From Acanthamoeba castellanii str. Neff (lineage: Eukaryota > Discosea > Longamoebia > Acanthamoebidae), in contig NW_004457712.1 of the NCBI RefSeq assembly GCF_000313135.1, positions 752,790-816,789 on the forward strand: a stretch of DNA of 64,000 nt, given 5' to 3'. Below, one piece after another: positions 45,655 through 57,100 of this stretch. Position numbers and translations under genes: made by a program. The stretch's first letter is position 1; each line of letters opens with the position of its first letter. The notes under the pieces are model-generated. The model searched no databases and was not told the DNA's origin. It saw nothing but the letters and a program-made list of their open reading frames with translations.

Positions 45655-48600
45655 CAGAAATATAAACAGCACTGATGGATACCTTGATGAACGAGGCGTA
45701 CTTGGCCGGCGCGTAGTAGGACGGGATGGAGTTGGTGTTGATGACGAACCCGGCGAAGATGAAGAACACGCCGAGGGTGAAGGCGAAGCCCACCTGGGCC
45801 ACTTGCACGGTCCGGGTGAGGCCCGAGATGGCGAAAATCAGGGCCTGCGCCGTGTCGCCCCGGGCTGATCAGCTAGGCTCTCTCTCAAGCTCATGGCCAC
45901 AGCAGCGTTCGCTCAAGGCATCACGTGCAACGCGTGTTGGCTACGTACCTCGGCACTCCAGGCGGCAAGTGTGATGACAAGAACGAAGAAGGCGAAGTAG
46001 TGCCACATGTCGCGCCGCAGGCCCACCATCCAATACACGATCGTACATTCTGTCCACCAGCCACCAGCCACCACCACGATTAGCATTTCCCCGTAGCTCT
46101 ATGCATGGTACCCAGCATCGACGACTGGTTGGCAAGAGGTCGAGTCGAGTACCGATAGCAACGAGTACGGCGATGAAGGAAAAGGCGACGATGACCTTCG
46201 AAACGAAGTAGGACAGTGCCACGTACATCCCCGACGCCCTCTCCCTGCATCCGTGGTGATTAGTTGGTTGTTGGTTGTTCGCTCTCTTTCGCCGAGTGAT
46301 GATCGTTGTGCTATGTCAAAGGTAAGAAGGTGGTCTACACGTACCGATGGAAGACGGCGTTCTGCTCCAGGTAGCTGGCCACGCTGCTGAACGAGGTGAA
46401 GGAGAGCATGGTGATGGTCATGTAGATCACCCCGAGACAATTCTGCACGTAGAGGTGGTCCTCCTCCAGCTGGAACCACAGAGACCCTACGAACACGTTT
46501 CATAATGGTTAACAATTATTATCCAAAATAAGAAAAATATAGTAATAAACAAAAATAGTAATAAATGTAAATAAATGAATAAGAATGGAACGAAGGGTAC
46601 CCATGACGAAGCCCATGGCCACCTGCACCAAGAGGCGCGAGTAGAACAGGTCCGGGTGGCGTCGCAGGTACAGAAGCTCCCTGCAATCCGCCCAACCGCC
46701 GGCCGTCAGTTTCTTTGTACACTTGAGAGTGGGCAAGCAGCGATTACCTCAAAATCAGAATCCACACCTGCGCGATGATCGAGACTCCAACGCTGTCTGG
46801 CTTGATCGCGTTTTCCTTCTTCTGCGCGGCGCCATAGATGGAGAGACGATGATGAGCGAGCGAGCGCGCGCGGTGAAGGAAAATGTGCGGGCAAGCAAGT
46901 AGGAGGTCGGTACGTAGTATTCTTGCGGCCGGCCGCGCGTTCGGCTCCGAGGTCCTTGGTCACGGCCTGGTACCAGGTCGACTGCTTGTACTGGAAGGCC
47001 AGCTCCGAGGTCGACGGAAACATCGCGTCAGCCTCGGTGCGCTCCTCCGACGACTGTTGCCCCCACCAACTCGGTTAACACGACACACACGACACACACG
47101 ACACACACGACACACACGACACACACGACACACACGACACACACGACACACACGACACACGACACACACACGGAAGAAGGAAGACGCACGACATCGTTGA
47201 TGCTTTCGCTTCCGATCATGGGTGATCGGGGAGTGACAATGGAGACCTCGGTGCTGGTGTGATCGCCCTGCTCGAGCGCCTCCTGACGCCGCGCGTGGAA
47301 GGCGATGTCGAGGATGAACTCGGCCGGGTTGGACATGGGCGGCGGCCGGATGCCCAGGCCGGAGAAGTAGTCCACCGCCTTGTCGGCCTTGCCAAAGTAG
47401 ATCACGCGGCCCTGACTCAGAAGCAGCAGCTTATCGAAGGCGTTGAACATGTGCGACGACGGCTGGTGGATCGTGCACAGCACCGTGCGCTGGCCCCGCG
47501 TGGCCAAGCTCTGCACAAACACATTTAAAGGTTATTTTTAATCTCTATCTCTGCGCTCTAAAGAAATAAAGCACACGTGAGGCGGGCGCGCACCTTGAGG
47601 AGCTGCACCAGGTCGGTGGCGCCGTTGCTGTCCAGGCCCGACGTGGGTTCGTCCTGTGTGACACATCGCACACGCACAACATCGTACACGCACGCAACAC
47701 CCAAGGCAAGGCGAACGTCAGGCGACCGACGAATGAGTCCAACTGCACGGCCAGGGAAGCGAAAATAGGGTGAAGTGCAGTGAGTACCAGGAAGAGCAGG
47801 GACGGCGAAGAAACGAGCTCGATGGCGATGGCCACGCGCTTGAGTTCGCCGCCGGAGATGCTGCGGCTCGATGACCCACCCACCCGCGAGTCGGCGATGT
47901 GCGTCAGCCGCAACTCGGCCATCACCTGCAGCAGCACTGGCGTCAGCTACTCGCCAGCACTACTGTGTCGTGTGTCGTGTGTCGTGTGTCACAGCGCTTC
48001 GCGTACCCGGTCCACGCGCTGCTCCTTCTCGGCCCGTGTCATTTTAGAGGGCAGCTTCAACCGCGCGGCGTAGGAGATGGTCTCCCTCACCTGCGTCGTG
48101 GTGGGCGTACGGGTGAGTTGTGCGGGGGGGGGAGGTTGACAGATCTTGCATGTAGAAGGATTGAAAATGTACGGTGAGGGTCTCGAGCATGATGTTGTCC
48201 TGCATGACGTAGCCCGACACGCGGCGGAAGAAGGCCTGCCGCTTGGCCACCGGCTCGCCATTCAGGTTCACCTCGCCGCTCAGGCGTCCTACACCAGCAA
48301 CCTCCTTCGTTAATCAACAGAAAAAGCAAAATAAAACAGGGAAAACAAACAAAAACTGCCAAACAAGTCGTCGTGGCTTGTTGCAACAAGGCGTACCCTT
48401 CATCCCGCGGCATGCCAGCACGTCGATGAGGGTAGTCTTGCCCGCACCTGCGATGGGCCGACAGTGAGCTCGGTCGGCCAAGTCAGGAAAGCTCCAAAAA
48501 TGGTGCAGTCATTTTTTTGTCGACTGAAGGCGGGAAGGGTACCTGAGGCACCCATGATGGCGCACAGCTCGCCGGGGTAGACGATGCCCTCCACCCCACG

Positions 48601-49020
48601 CAGCAGCTTCTTCATCCCATCTTCTTCCTCCTGCGCCGCCTCATCGTCGGCGATGAGCGTGTCTTGTTCGTCTGGCTCGCCGGTCAGTCCCTCCTCCGCG
48701 TCTCGCAGACCCAGCTCTTCGGCGTCGGCGTAGGTCGAGTTTCGTCGCTTCCGGCGTCGGCGCTGGTGGGCTGGTACACCACCCTGGCTTGCTGACGTGG
48801 CCGACGTCTTGAATGGGAGCCAGCTCTGCCACCCGCCTGCCGACGTCGAGGCAGGTTGTGGAATGGCGTAGTGAAGGTTCTCCCAGCTGAGGGTGACCCT
48901 GGGGAAGGGTCTGCTGTGGTCCGGCTCGGTGTTGTTGTTGGTGGTGGCTTGGACCGGGAGATGGAGGGTCGGCACGTGTAGTGCCCTCTGGCTCCACTCT
49001 TCGGCGCTCGCGGTTTGCAT
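45258..49020 (-). CDS. ABC transporter, G family half transporter
   Basis: A multi-exon ABCG protein: nucleotide-binding domain first, membrane domain second. Walker A is MGASGAGKTTLIDVLACRG, formed across a splice; the Q-loop lies in VMQDN; the signature is SISGGELKRVAIAIEL; Walker B and D-loop are LLFLDEPTSGLD; the H-loop is TIHQPS. ABCG-specific PPPMSNPAEFILDI follows. The membrane domain starts at RELLYLRRHPDLFYSRLLVQ and continues through TMLSFTSFSSVASYL, ERASGMYVALSYFVSKVI, a segment with VFFIFAGFVI, and a loop with YGFEALVYNEF. It ends LALQFLDKEKR. Half transporters dimerise and usually move lipids or hydrophobic compounds; the substrate cannot be told. The start at 49020 gives a sensible N-terminus; an in-frame ATG at 49305 would add 95 residues of doubtful sequence. 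Confidence 0.9.
45512..45656. repeat. GCAC tetranucleotide repeat in the ABCG gene
   Basis: About 35 CACG units, with one GTACACC interruption near 45600, fill an intron in the membrane-domain part. The repeat keeps all frames open, producing false His-Ala-Arg and Arg-Ala-Cys-Val frames. Confidence 0.95.
47078..47171. repeat. CACACACGA repeat in the ABCG gene
   Basis: Nine- to ten-base units (ACACACACG/ACGACACAC) repeated about ten times inside an intron. Confidence 0.92.
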
Positions 49021-49556
49021 CTCAACCTTCTTGTTCAAGGCAAACGTACGAGTGGTGGTGAGGAGTTGTGGTGTGTGTGTGGTCTGTCTGGTCCTTGTGT
49101 GTAGTGTGGTAGAGTCGGCCGGTATGTTCGTTCTGGTTGTGGGAGTGAGTTCGAGAGAAATGTTTCGCCAAAGAGCCGGTTGTACAGGTTCTGCACGCAA
49201 GTTTAGCTGAACGAGTGATTGGTGGATGCTGGAGGTGCATCGAGGCCGATCACAGGCCGCAAATAGAGTGACCGTTGGTTCGACGGTGAGCCTAGTGCAA
49301 GTCATTTCATCACTCCGAGTTTAGAAACAGGTACCTAAAGTCGGCAAGCCGTGAGACGGAGCTCGCGCGTATTCCGCTGATTGGTCCATTTAGCAGTGGC
49401 TCGGGTGAGCGTGGTCCTGATGGACTTTCCGCCAAAGATAGGGCAATGCTAAAGATAAAGATAGGGACTAGCACAATTGCGTACAACAAGGTAATTCTTG
49501 GAAGTGAACATCGATTTTAACCAGGTAATATTGTGAGAAATTACAAGGAAAGCTGG
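49021..49556. other. ABCG 5' region and BCS1-like 3' flank
   Basis: This 536-base stretch holds either an N-terminal extension of the ABCG protein (open to 49305) or its leader, then the promoter, then the downstream flank of the BCS1-like gene on the same strand. No separate gene is supported. Confidence 0.45.
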
Positions 49557-51146
49557 TCACGCTGCGCTGATGGCAGCTGTGGTAACGTAATCTTCACAGT
49601 TCTCCTTGGGTGGTGGTTCGACGCCTTTCTCCTTGTATGTGGCGCTGTCCTTGCTCTTGGTTTCCTCCTTCTTGGTGGTTTCTTCCTTGTTGGCTTGCAG
49701 GCCGTCGTTGCGGTCTGCAGCCTTCTTGTTCTTGTGTCGGGCGGCCTGCTTAGCGCGATCCAGCTCGGCCTCGACGAACCGCTCCACGTTGTCGATCGCT
49801 GCCTGCGGGTCGAGCTTGTGTCGCAGCAGGAAGCCCTGCAGGCTGGCCATCGACAGCCGCTCCTCGGGCACCAGCTTCGCGAACTGCCGCGCCAGCTGGT
49901 CCACCTCCGCCAGGCGCCGCTTGCCGTCGTCTTCGTTCTTCTTGTCGTCTTCGCTGTCGTCGTCGCGTTCGTTCTTCTGGGCCTCCCACGGGTGGTAAAA
50001 GTAGGCGAACAGGCGGCGCACTTGGTCCCGGCGGGCCAGTCCCACGTAGATCGCCATGTCCACGCGGCCCGGCCGGGTGAGCGCCGGGTCGAGCAGCTCG
50101 CGGTGGTTGGTGGTCATCAGCACCAGCGAGCCCTCGAACGCCACGGCACCGTCGAGCGCGTTGAGCAGGCCGCTGAAGGTGACCTTGTTCTTGCTGTGCG
50201 ACTGGTCGACGTTCTTCGTGCGCTGGATGAAGGCGGCGTCGATGTCCTCGAGCAGGAGGATGCTGCCCTTGGGCATCTTGCGCATGAACTCCTGGAGCGA
50301 GTCGTCGTCGAGGCTCGCGCTGGCCAGGCTGCACACGCACAGGTTGAGGCCCAGCTCGCCGGCCAGAGCCGTGGCGAAGCTGCTCTTGCCGCAGCCGGGC
50401 TCGCCGTAGAGCATGTAGCCGCGCCGGTGCGGAATGCCGCGCCGCTTGTACCACTCGCCCATGGCCAGGAACTCGCGCACGTCGGCCACCAGCTCCTCGA
50501 CCACGCCCTCGGGGAAGTGCACCGACGCGATGGCGCGTCGCTCGACAGCCATCAGCTTGCGCCAGCTGCCGACCGGGTAGCAGTTGAGCTGCGGCTGGAA
50601 GAGCACCACCTTGCCCATCTCATCGCCCAGCGCAAAGGCAATGGCGTCGGCAGCGAGGTCCTTGAGCACCTGCGGGTCGCGACCGAAGGTCTGCAGCTTG
50701 ATGGTCTCCTTCAGCTCGAGCCTGTTGTTCCCGCTGTTCTCCTTGACTACTCGCCGCACGGTGATCCACCGCTCGCGGTAGCGCAGGAAGTGCTGGCCAG
50801 GCGCAGGGCCGAAGTGGAGCTGGGGCTTGGTGGCAGCCTCGGCGCCGTTCCAGCGGTCTTGGCGGTTGTCGCGCGTGGTGAGCATGCTCAGGTCGCGTCC
50901 GTTGGCGCGCTCGGTCTGGTGAGCGAGCCACTTCATGATCCACGCGAAGGCCTCGTCCTCCTTGCGCACCTCGAGCGACACGACGAACTCGCGCCAGAAC
51001 CGGTCCCACAGCCACTGGGCAGCCCGGCTCACGTAGGCCGCGACCATTCCCACCAGGACGAGCATGAGACCGCCAGAGAAGGCGTCGTTATCCGCCAGCG
51101 CGCCGATCCGACCGCGGAGGTACGCGCCCGCCAGTTGTTCGGCCAT
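49557..51146 (-). CDS. BCS1-like AAA protein
   Basis: A single exon of 529 residues, longer than typical BCS1 (about 420-460). An N-terminal membrane segment (GLMLVLVGMVAAYVSRAAQW) precedes the BCS1-specific domain (FAWIMKWLAHQ, FGPAPGQHFLRYRERWITVRR, LLEDIDAAF later). The AAA domain has Walker A YGEPGCGKSSFATALAGEL, Walker B SILLLEDIDAAF, sensor 1 LVLMTTNHRELLDPAL and arginine finger RPGRVDMAIYVG. Mitochondrial BCS1 inserts the Rieske protein into complex III. The Lys/Glu-rich C-terminal tail, ending EDYVTTAAISAA, and an acidic insertion (NERDDDSEDDKKNEDD) are unusual, so it may be a divergent paralogue (as in plants) and not the Rieske chaperone. The gene has no introns. Confidence 0.85.
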   Translation of the reverse strand: MAEQLAGAYLRGRIGALADNDAFSGGLMLVLVGMVAAYVSRAAQWLWDRFWREFVVSLEVRKEDEAFAWIMKWLAHQTERANGRDLSMLTTRDNRQDRWNGAEAATKPQLHFGPAPGQHFLRYRERWITVRRVVKENSGNNRLELKETIKLQTFGRDPQVLKDLAADAIAFALGDEMGKVVLFQPQLNCYPVGSWRKLMAVERRAIASVHFPEGVVEELVADVREFLAMGEWYKRRGIPHRRGYMLYGEPGCGKSSFATALAGELGLNLCVCSLASASLDDDSLQEFMRKMPKGSILLLEDIDAAFIQRTKNVDQSHSKNKVTFSGLLNALDGAVAFEGSLVLMTTNHRELLDPALTRPGRVDMAIYVGLARRDQVRRLFAYFYHPWEAQKNERDDDSEDDKKNEDDGKRRLAEVDQLARQFAKLVPEERLSMASLQGFLLRHKLDPQAAIDNVERFVEAELDRAKQAARHKNKKAADRNDGLQANKEETTKKEETKSKDSATYKEKGVEPPPKENCEDYVTTAAISAA

Positions 51147-51560
51147 CGAGTGCAGTGGTTAGACTGTGTGTATACAGGTAAATGGTGGTTCGTTGACGGG
51201 GTGTGGTGACTTTAAAAAGGAACCTGGGCAAGAAAATACCTGGCCTTGTCGGGGCCAAGTGGGTGGTTCGGGGTTCGCTGAATTGGGACCTGCCCGCTGC
51301 CTGCTCCTTGGTATCGGGGAACTGGGAATTGATGCATCAACTTGCCATCAGTACTGTCCTTGAAGACTCATGTATCACTCGGCCGACTGTCCGGCATCAC
51401 CCTCCACCAAGGTCGCAATGCGCCGATTCGGATCCATTGTGTTAATACCCAAAAAAGGAAAGTGGCAACTTGACATGGTGGTGGTTCGAGTCCCGCTCTG
51501 TCCCGAAATGGAAACGAAATAAAGCCAATAATATTCTACACGCTCATCTAATCGGAACAG
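51147..51560. promoter_or_regulatory. divergent region between BCS1-like and coilin genes
   Basis: A 414-base region with both promoters. A GGTTCGAGTCC sequence at about 51485 resembles a tRNA B box, but no tRNA fold surrounds it. Nothing else is recognised. Confidence 0.5.
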
Positions 51561-53962
51561 ATGATGGAATCGGGAAGGAGCGCGGCAGGGACGCCTCTGC
51601 AGAGGGTGCGTCTCCAATTCCATACCCCGGACTTCGATCTGGGGCCGCTGCAGAGGACCTGGCTGTTGGTGCCGCCATCTGCCCGGGAGGTAAACGATCT
51701 CGCCTGGCTCATTTGCGATAAATTCAAACTCAAAAAGCAATGGCAAGAAGGTGCCGCCCCACTCTCCTATCTCTCCGTTTGCACAACCGCTATACTGACT
51801 GGTATTCAGGAATCCTGCTCGAGATGGAGAGATTTGCACTTCCGCTCACTGATCCAATCGAGATTTTGAGAGACAACGACACCATCACGTACATCTTTTT
51901 GCACAAGTGTTCCCTTCCCTAAAGCCTTCTGATCGCTGCTTGGTGTTTCTTATTCTTATCGCCGTAGGGTCCGTAAGAAGAAGGGAGCGACGCTCAAGCG
52001 TAGAAGGGACCACCAGCCCCTTCCCTTAGTACACGTACGTCGTTCAACGACATGTTCACAACCTTGCCAAGCTTTGTTGCACCGTTGCTTGCCTGATCTC
52101 ACACTCTGTCGCCGCACACGCACCACCGCACACGTTCGCACAGAACCTGGACGGTGAGGCGAATGGACACAGTAAGTCGCCGGAGAAGACGAAGCGGAGG
52201 AAGGACGGCACGGAGGTCGACGGAGCACAGCCGCCACGCAAGCATAAGACGGCCGAGAATAAGGAGAACGAGAGGGACCAAAAGGCGAAGGCGAAGGCGA
52301 AGGAGAACGAAACAGAGAAGAAAAAGAACAAAGAGAAGGAGAACGAAAAGAAAGCGGAGAAGGAGAAGGAGAAGGAGGAAGAGATAAAGAAAAAGACGGA
52401 AGAAAGAAAGAGGAGGAGGAGGAAGAAGAAAGCTCAAGCTCGGAGGACGAGAGCTCCAGTTCGGAGGACGAGTCGTCGTCATCCTCGTCGTCCAGCTCCT
52501 CCGACGAAGACTCGAGCTCCGACGAAGACCAGGCAAAGGCCAAGGAGCCCGAACAGCCGGCCAAGCCCCAGCAGCAGCAGCAGAATGCCGGCAGGCCGCA
52601 AGCGCAGCCGGGCACACCGGCGAAGGGCCACGTGCGCTTCGGCCCAGATGGTGGCGCCCAGCACGCAACCCCGCCACCGCCGGCACCGCACCAGCCACCA
52701 CACCAACCCTCGCCAGACCAGTTTCGATGGGTACGCACTCACGCTCGCCGCCGCACGCACCACCGCACACGCTCACGCTCCGCAAACAGAACCAGGGGCG
52801 CGGCCGAGGGAGAGGCGTACCATCACCAAGCGGTGGTCCGTTTCCACCTCCGTCGCATATGATGGGTCGCGGACGGGGCCGCGGCTTTGGCGGGTTCGAC
52901 CCGGCGGCCGGGCGAGGAGGCAGCGGGCGCGGGGCCTGGGGGCCGCCCAACAACGGCGGATACCTACCCCAGCCCCCGTACCCAACTCCGCCCTATGGTG
53001 CGCCGTACGACGCTCACCAAGCACCAGGTGCGTTTCTTGTGGGTCGTGCCATCGTGTTGTGTCGTTGGTCGTGCCGTGCGTGTCCTGCGGTTTGAGTCTG
53101 ACGCATACACACTGCGTAGGGCTGCTTCCATCTCCGGATCGGCCAGCTCCGCAGGCGTGGGGCAGCGACATTGCCTACGCCGCGGGCTTTGCGTCGCAGC
53201 CGTCCGGGGTCCAGTCACCCTTCACTCCAGCCACCGGCCACCAGCCCCAGCAGCACGGTGGTGGTCACAACGGAGACCTACGCTACGGCCAGCAGCAGCA
53301 GCAGCAGCAGCACGAGGCCACGCCGCCGCCGATCGTCACGTATTCGTCTTCGCTTGATTGGAAGAAGAACACCCACCCGTCGTACGCGCCACCGCCGCCG
53401 CTCGAGCCGCCCAAGGACTACTCCCGCTGCCCGCCCTTCCCAGCCTCCGACCGTAAGCCGCGAGTGCGTACCCCCGGCCTCTCTCTGTGCGCGTGTGGCG
53501 TGTGGCGTGTGCGGTCGTGCGTGTGTCGTATGCCGTGTCACTCCCCTCAGCTCTCCTTAGTTGGTCACCAAAGCTGATGTCTTGGGTGATGTCACCATTG
53601 TCGCAGCGCGGGGACGTTATCGCGTACCAGATATTGGAGATGAAGGACGGCGGGCCGTCCTACTCGGCACACAAGGTTCGTACACGTGTGGTGTCGTGTT
53701 GTGCTTTGTTTTATTGCCATCGGTGCGATTGGTTGGTTGCAATAGAGCTCATCAGCTGGTAAATATGGTGGTGTAGGAAGCGACGGTAGAGTTGTACGAC
53801 GCGGGGACGTCGATGGTGTGTGTGCGCGCCAAGAACCTCTCGTCGGTGCCGCTCGACGGATCCTACGTGGCTTCGGAGGAGGACCGTGCGGCCCTCTTCG
53901 AGAGCTCCGTCAACCTGGCCTGGGACCAGCTGGCCGACGTAAGGCTGTTGTCCTCTTCATGA
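51561..53962 (+). CDS. COIL: coilin, Cajal body scaffold protein
   Basis: A multi-exon gene with the coilin plan. The N-terminal ubiquitin-like self-association domain has RVRLQFHTPDFDLGPLQRTW, LLVPPSAREVNDLAWLI and LTDPIEILRDNDTITV, matching the coilin RLVRDND block. Basic and acidic-Ser tracts follow, then an RGG-type box (GRGRGRGFGGFDPAAGRGGS) and the C-terminal Tudor-like domain introduced by EPPKDYSRCPPF, with RGDVIAYQILEMKDG and ATVELYDAGTSM. Coilin organises Cajal bodies, where spliceosomal and nucleolar RNPs mature. The reading frame changes within the purine-rich stretch around 52170-52420, so splicing or an indel there is uncertain. Either Met of the tandem pair at 51561 could start. 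Confidence 0.8.
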
Positions 53963-54173
53963 TGACGTCGCCCGACGAGAAAGGAAAGAAATAAAAGAAA
54001 AAGAAAATGGGTGCCCAGCGCTGGTCGGCACAAAACAAAAAGATAAAAGAAAAAGCGCAGAACGACGGAAAATGCTGTTATTCGATTTTTTGGATTTATT
54101 TTTCGCAATCGCCGGCATTTCCGATTGTGGCCGGGCATCAAGAAGAGATCTAAGAGAGCAAGCCCGAACAAAG

Positions 54174-57100
54174 ATGGGAAAAGCAAAGGGAGGAAAGAAG
54201 CGCCCTCTGTCGAGCGCGCCCAAGAAGGCCGAGCCGAAGATCAATCCCTTCGAGCGGAAGATTGTGAGACCGAAATTCTCGGTGCTGGGCCGCAATCTCA
54301 AGGAGACCGAGAAGACGGCAGGCCAATCGCGTCAGGTGGCAACCGAATCGGTACGGTTGCGCCTCAAATCTCCTCAAATCGTCCAGACATCTCCATTCAA
54401 TTTCATCCGCAATTTTCTTCCATCTGCGATTAATGCTGTTTTTTTGTTCAATCATGTGCAGCGTAAGTCGACCCTGCTGAAGGAGTACGAGCAGCTGGGC
54501 AAGGCCAACAAGTTCGTGGATCAGCGTATCGGTGAGAAGGACAAGTCGCTCTCGCGCGAGGACAAGGCTCTCCAGCGTTTCCAGAAGGAGCGACAGGTGC
54601 GGCACTCCTCACCGCTACTCGCGTCATCTTCTTCTCCTTCGTTTCCTTTGTAGAGCCTCGTTTCCATTCCATGTGGCAGCTTCACCCACCTTCTTCTTCT
54701 TTTCTTCCTCTACTTGCTTCTTGCCTGCAGGCCCGCTTCAAGAAGAGCGATGTGTTCAACCTCGAGGAAGAGGAGCTTACGCACATGGGCACCTCGCTCT
54801 CCAAGATGGACGACTTTGGCGAAGACTTCAAGGACTCCTCCGACGACGAGGAGGGCGGTAACCACTTCTTCTTTCTTCTTCGTTCTTCATCTCTTCTACA
54901 CCACGTTCTTCTTCTTCTTCTTCATGTTCGTCTTCTACATCGACTCACCGAGTGGTGTGGTTGTGGTGACCTGGCAGGCCACCTGGACGCCGACACGGTC
55001 AACTCGCTGCACTTTGGCGGCTTCGAGTCGGACAAGCAGGACGAGGCCGACGGCAAGCGGAAGAGCAAGCGCGAGGTCATGTCGGAGCTGATCGCCAAGA
55101 GCAAGTTCTACAAGGCCGAGCGACAAAAGGAGAAGCTCGAGGTCGAGGAGCTCACGGACAAGCTCGACGACGCGTGGCGCGGGCTGCTCAAGCAGGGCGC
55201 CTTCGCGGGCATGGTGCGGAACAACCGGCGGGAGGACCCCGTCGACCTCCTCATGAAGAGCCTCGAGCGGGCCAAGAAGGGCGACAAGGGCCTCCAGGTC
55301 GCCACATCTGCCGCCGAAGCCTTCGACAGCATGCAGGACGATAACGAAAACAAGGTACCACTCACGACACGACACGACACGCGCCATCGCACACTCTGGC
55401 TTGAAGAAAAATGCTAACGTCGCGTTGTGGCACGCACAGGACGACTTCAACATGCTCTTCCGTGAGCTGGCGTTCGAGATGAAGGGCAAGGCCACGGACC
55501 GACTCAAGACGCCCGAGGAGATCGCCAAGGAGGAGAAGGAGCGGCTGGAGCAGCTCGAGGTACCTCTCGTCACCACCACCACCACCACCATCATCAGCCC
55601 CACCAGCATTACCATTTCCACCACGCGCGTCTTGTCGTGTCTTGGCCGTCAAGACGTGGTCGATGCCAGGCTCATCACTCACCTTTTACCGTTCTCGTGT
55701 GTAGCGTGAGCGACTGCGCCGCATGCAGGGCGACGTGAGCGAAGACGAGAGCGAGGATCAGGAGGAGGAAGGAGAAGAGGAGGACGAAGAGGGCGAAGAG
55801 GGAGAAGAGGGAGAGGAGGAGGTGGACGGCGAGGAGGAGGATGAAGATGACGATGAAGAAGACGAGGAGGCAGAGAACGCCAAGGAAGCGGAAGCTGAAG
55901 ACGACGATGAGGACGAGGACGGCGAAGCGGAGGAAGACGCGGCGAGCACGGGCAAGAAGCGCAAGCACGCGATCGATGACGAGGAGGACTACTTCCTCGA
56001 GCCCCAGCTAGACGACGACCTCGGCGGCGGCGGCAGCGACGACGAGGACGACGATGAAGATGACGGCGAGGGCGATGACGGCAAGAGGAAAAAGAAGAGC
56101 AAGAAGGCGGCCCTGCCCGTGTTCGGGCAGAACATCGAGGATCTGCCCTTCACCTTCGAAATGCCCGAGAACCACAAGGTACCCATTCCCCTCTTTTTCC
56201 CTATCCGTGTCGTGTGCGTGTCGTGCGTGTCGTGTCGTGTCGTGTCTGGGCGCGTGCTTATGGACGGCGATTGCGTGCGTTGCAGGCGTTTTTGCACATC
56301 GTCAAAGACAGGGACAGCACCCAGCTCGACGTGGTGGTGCACCGTATGCGCGTGTGCCACGACCTCGCCCTCTCGGCCGACAACAGGGCCAAGATCGAGG
56401 TACTTTATTACGTTATTTGAAACGCACACGCGTGATCACAGCTGCGCATAGCTTACATTCCATTGGTTGCCACCGACCGCAGCGTCTCGTGGGGATTCTC
56501 TACGATCACTTTGCGCACGTGGGCAAGGCCGACAAGGTCGACATGCCGGCGCTGGACGTGCTCACCAAGCACCTGTTCCAGCTCGCGCAGACCATGCCCG
56601 ACCCCTCGGCCCGCGCCGCCCGTGAGCGTCTCACCGCCATGCAGCAGGCCCTCTACACGCGCCTCACCACCGTTCAGCGTACGCTCCCATCTCCCTGTGT
56701 GCGTGTGCGGTGGCGTGTGCGGTACGTGCTGATGAGGTGTTGGTTCGTCATGACGGCAGTGAGTGGTCGCAAGGGAACGTGGCCGTGGCCCGGCGTGGAG
56801 GAGCTGCTCTTCCTCAAGCTGGTCTCCGTCATCTTCCCCACCACCGGTGCGTCTCTTCAAATGCAAATAATAAAAATAATAATAATAATAACTGTTGGCT
56901 CACGATCCGGCTTTGCCCTCCGACGACAGATTTCCAGCACACGGTGACGACGCCCGCGGTCCTGTTCATCGGCCAGGTGCTGTCCCAGTGCCCGCTGACC
57001 AACCCGCTCCACGCCGTGGTCGGCCTGTTCCTGGCCAACCTCGCCTTCCACGTACCACTACCACTCTTCTCACCCATCGCGCGCAGAGCCCGACTAATAT

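Noticed and set aside
45485..45868. His-Ala-Arg and Arg-Ala-Cys-Val repeat proteins on both strands
   Set aside because: They are translations of the CACG array lying inside an ABCG intron, flanked by splice sites.
49021..49305. 95-residue N-terminal extension of the ABCG protein
   Set aside because: The sequence is Thr/His/Cys-rich without ABCG resemblance, so the Met at 49020 was preferred; 5' transcript data could reverse this.
50056..51209. Plus-strand 558-residue frame opposite the BCS1-like gene
   Set aside because: It is a shadow of a GC-rich exon; the minus frame has all AAA motifs.
51475..51500. tRNA gene suggested by GGTTCGAGTCC
   Set aside because: The T-stem does not pair well (GGTGG with CCCGC) and no A box, anticodon arm or acceptor stem could be found around it.
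52154..52387. Arg-rich plus frame in the coilin gene
   Set aside because: It comes from reading the AAG/GAG tract out of phase and stops at 52387.
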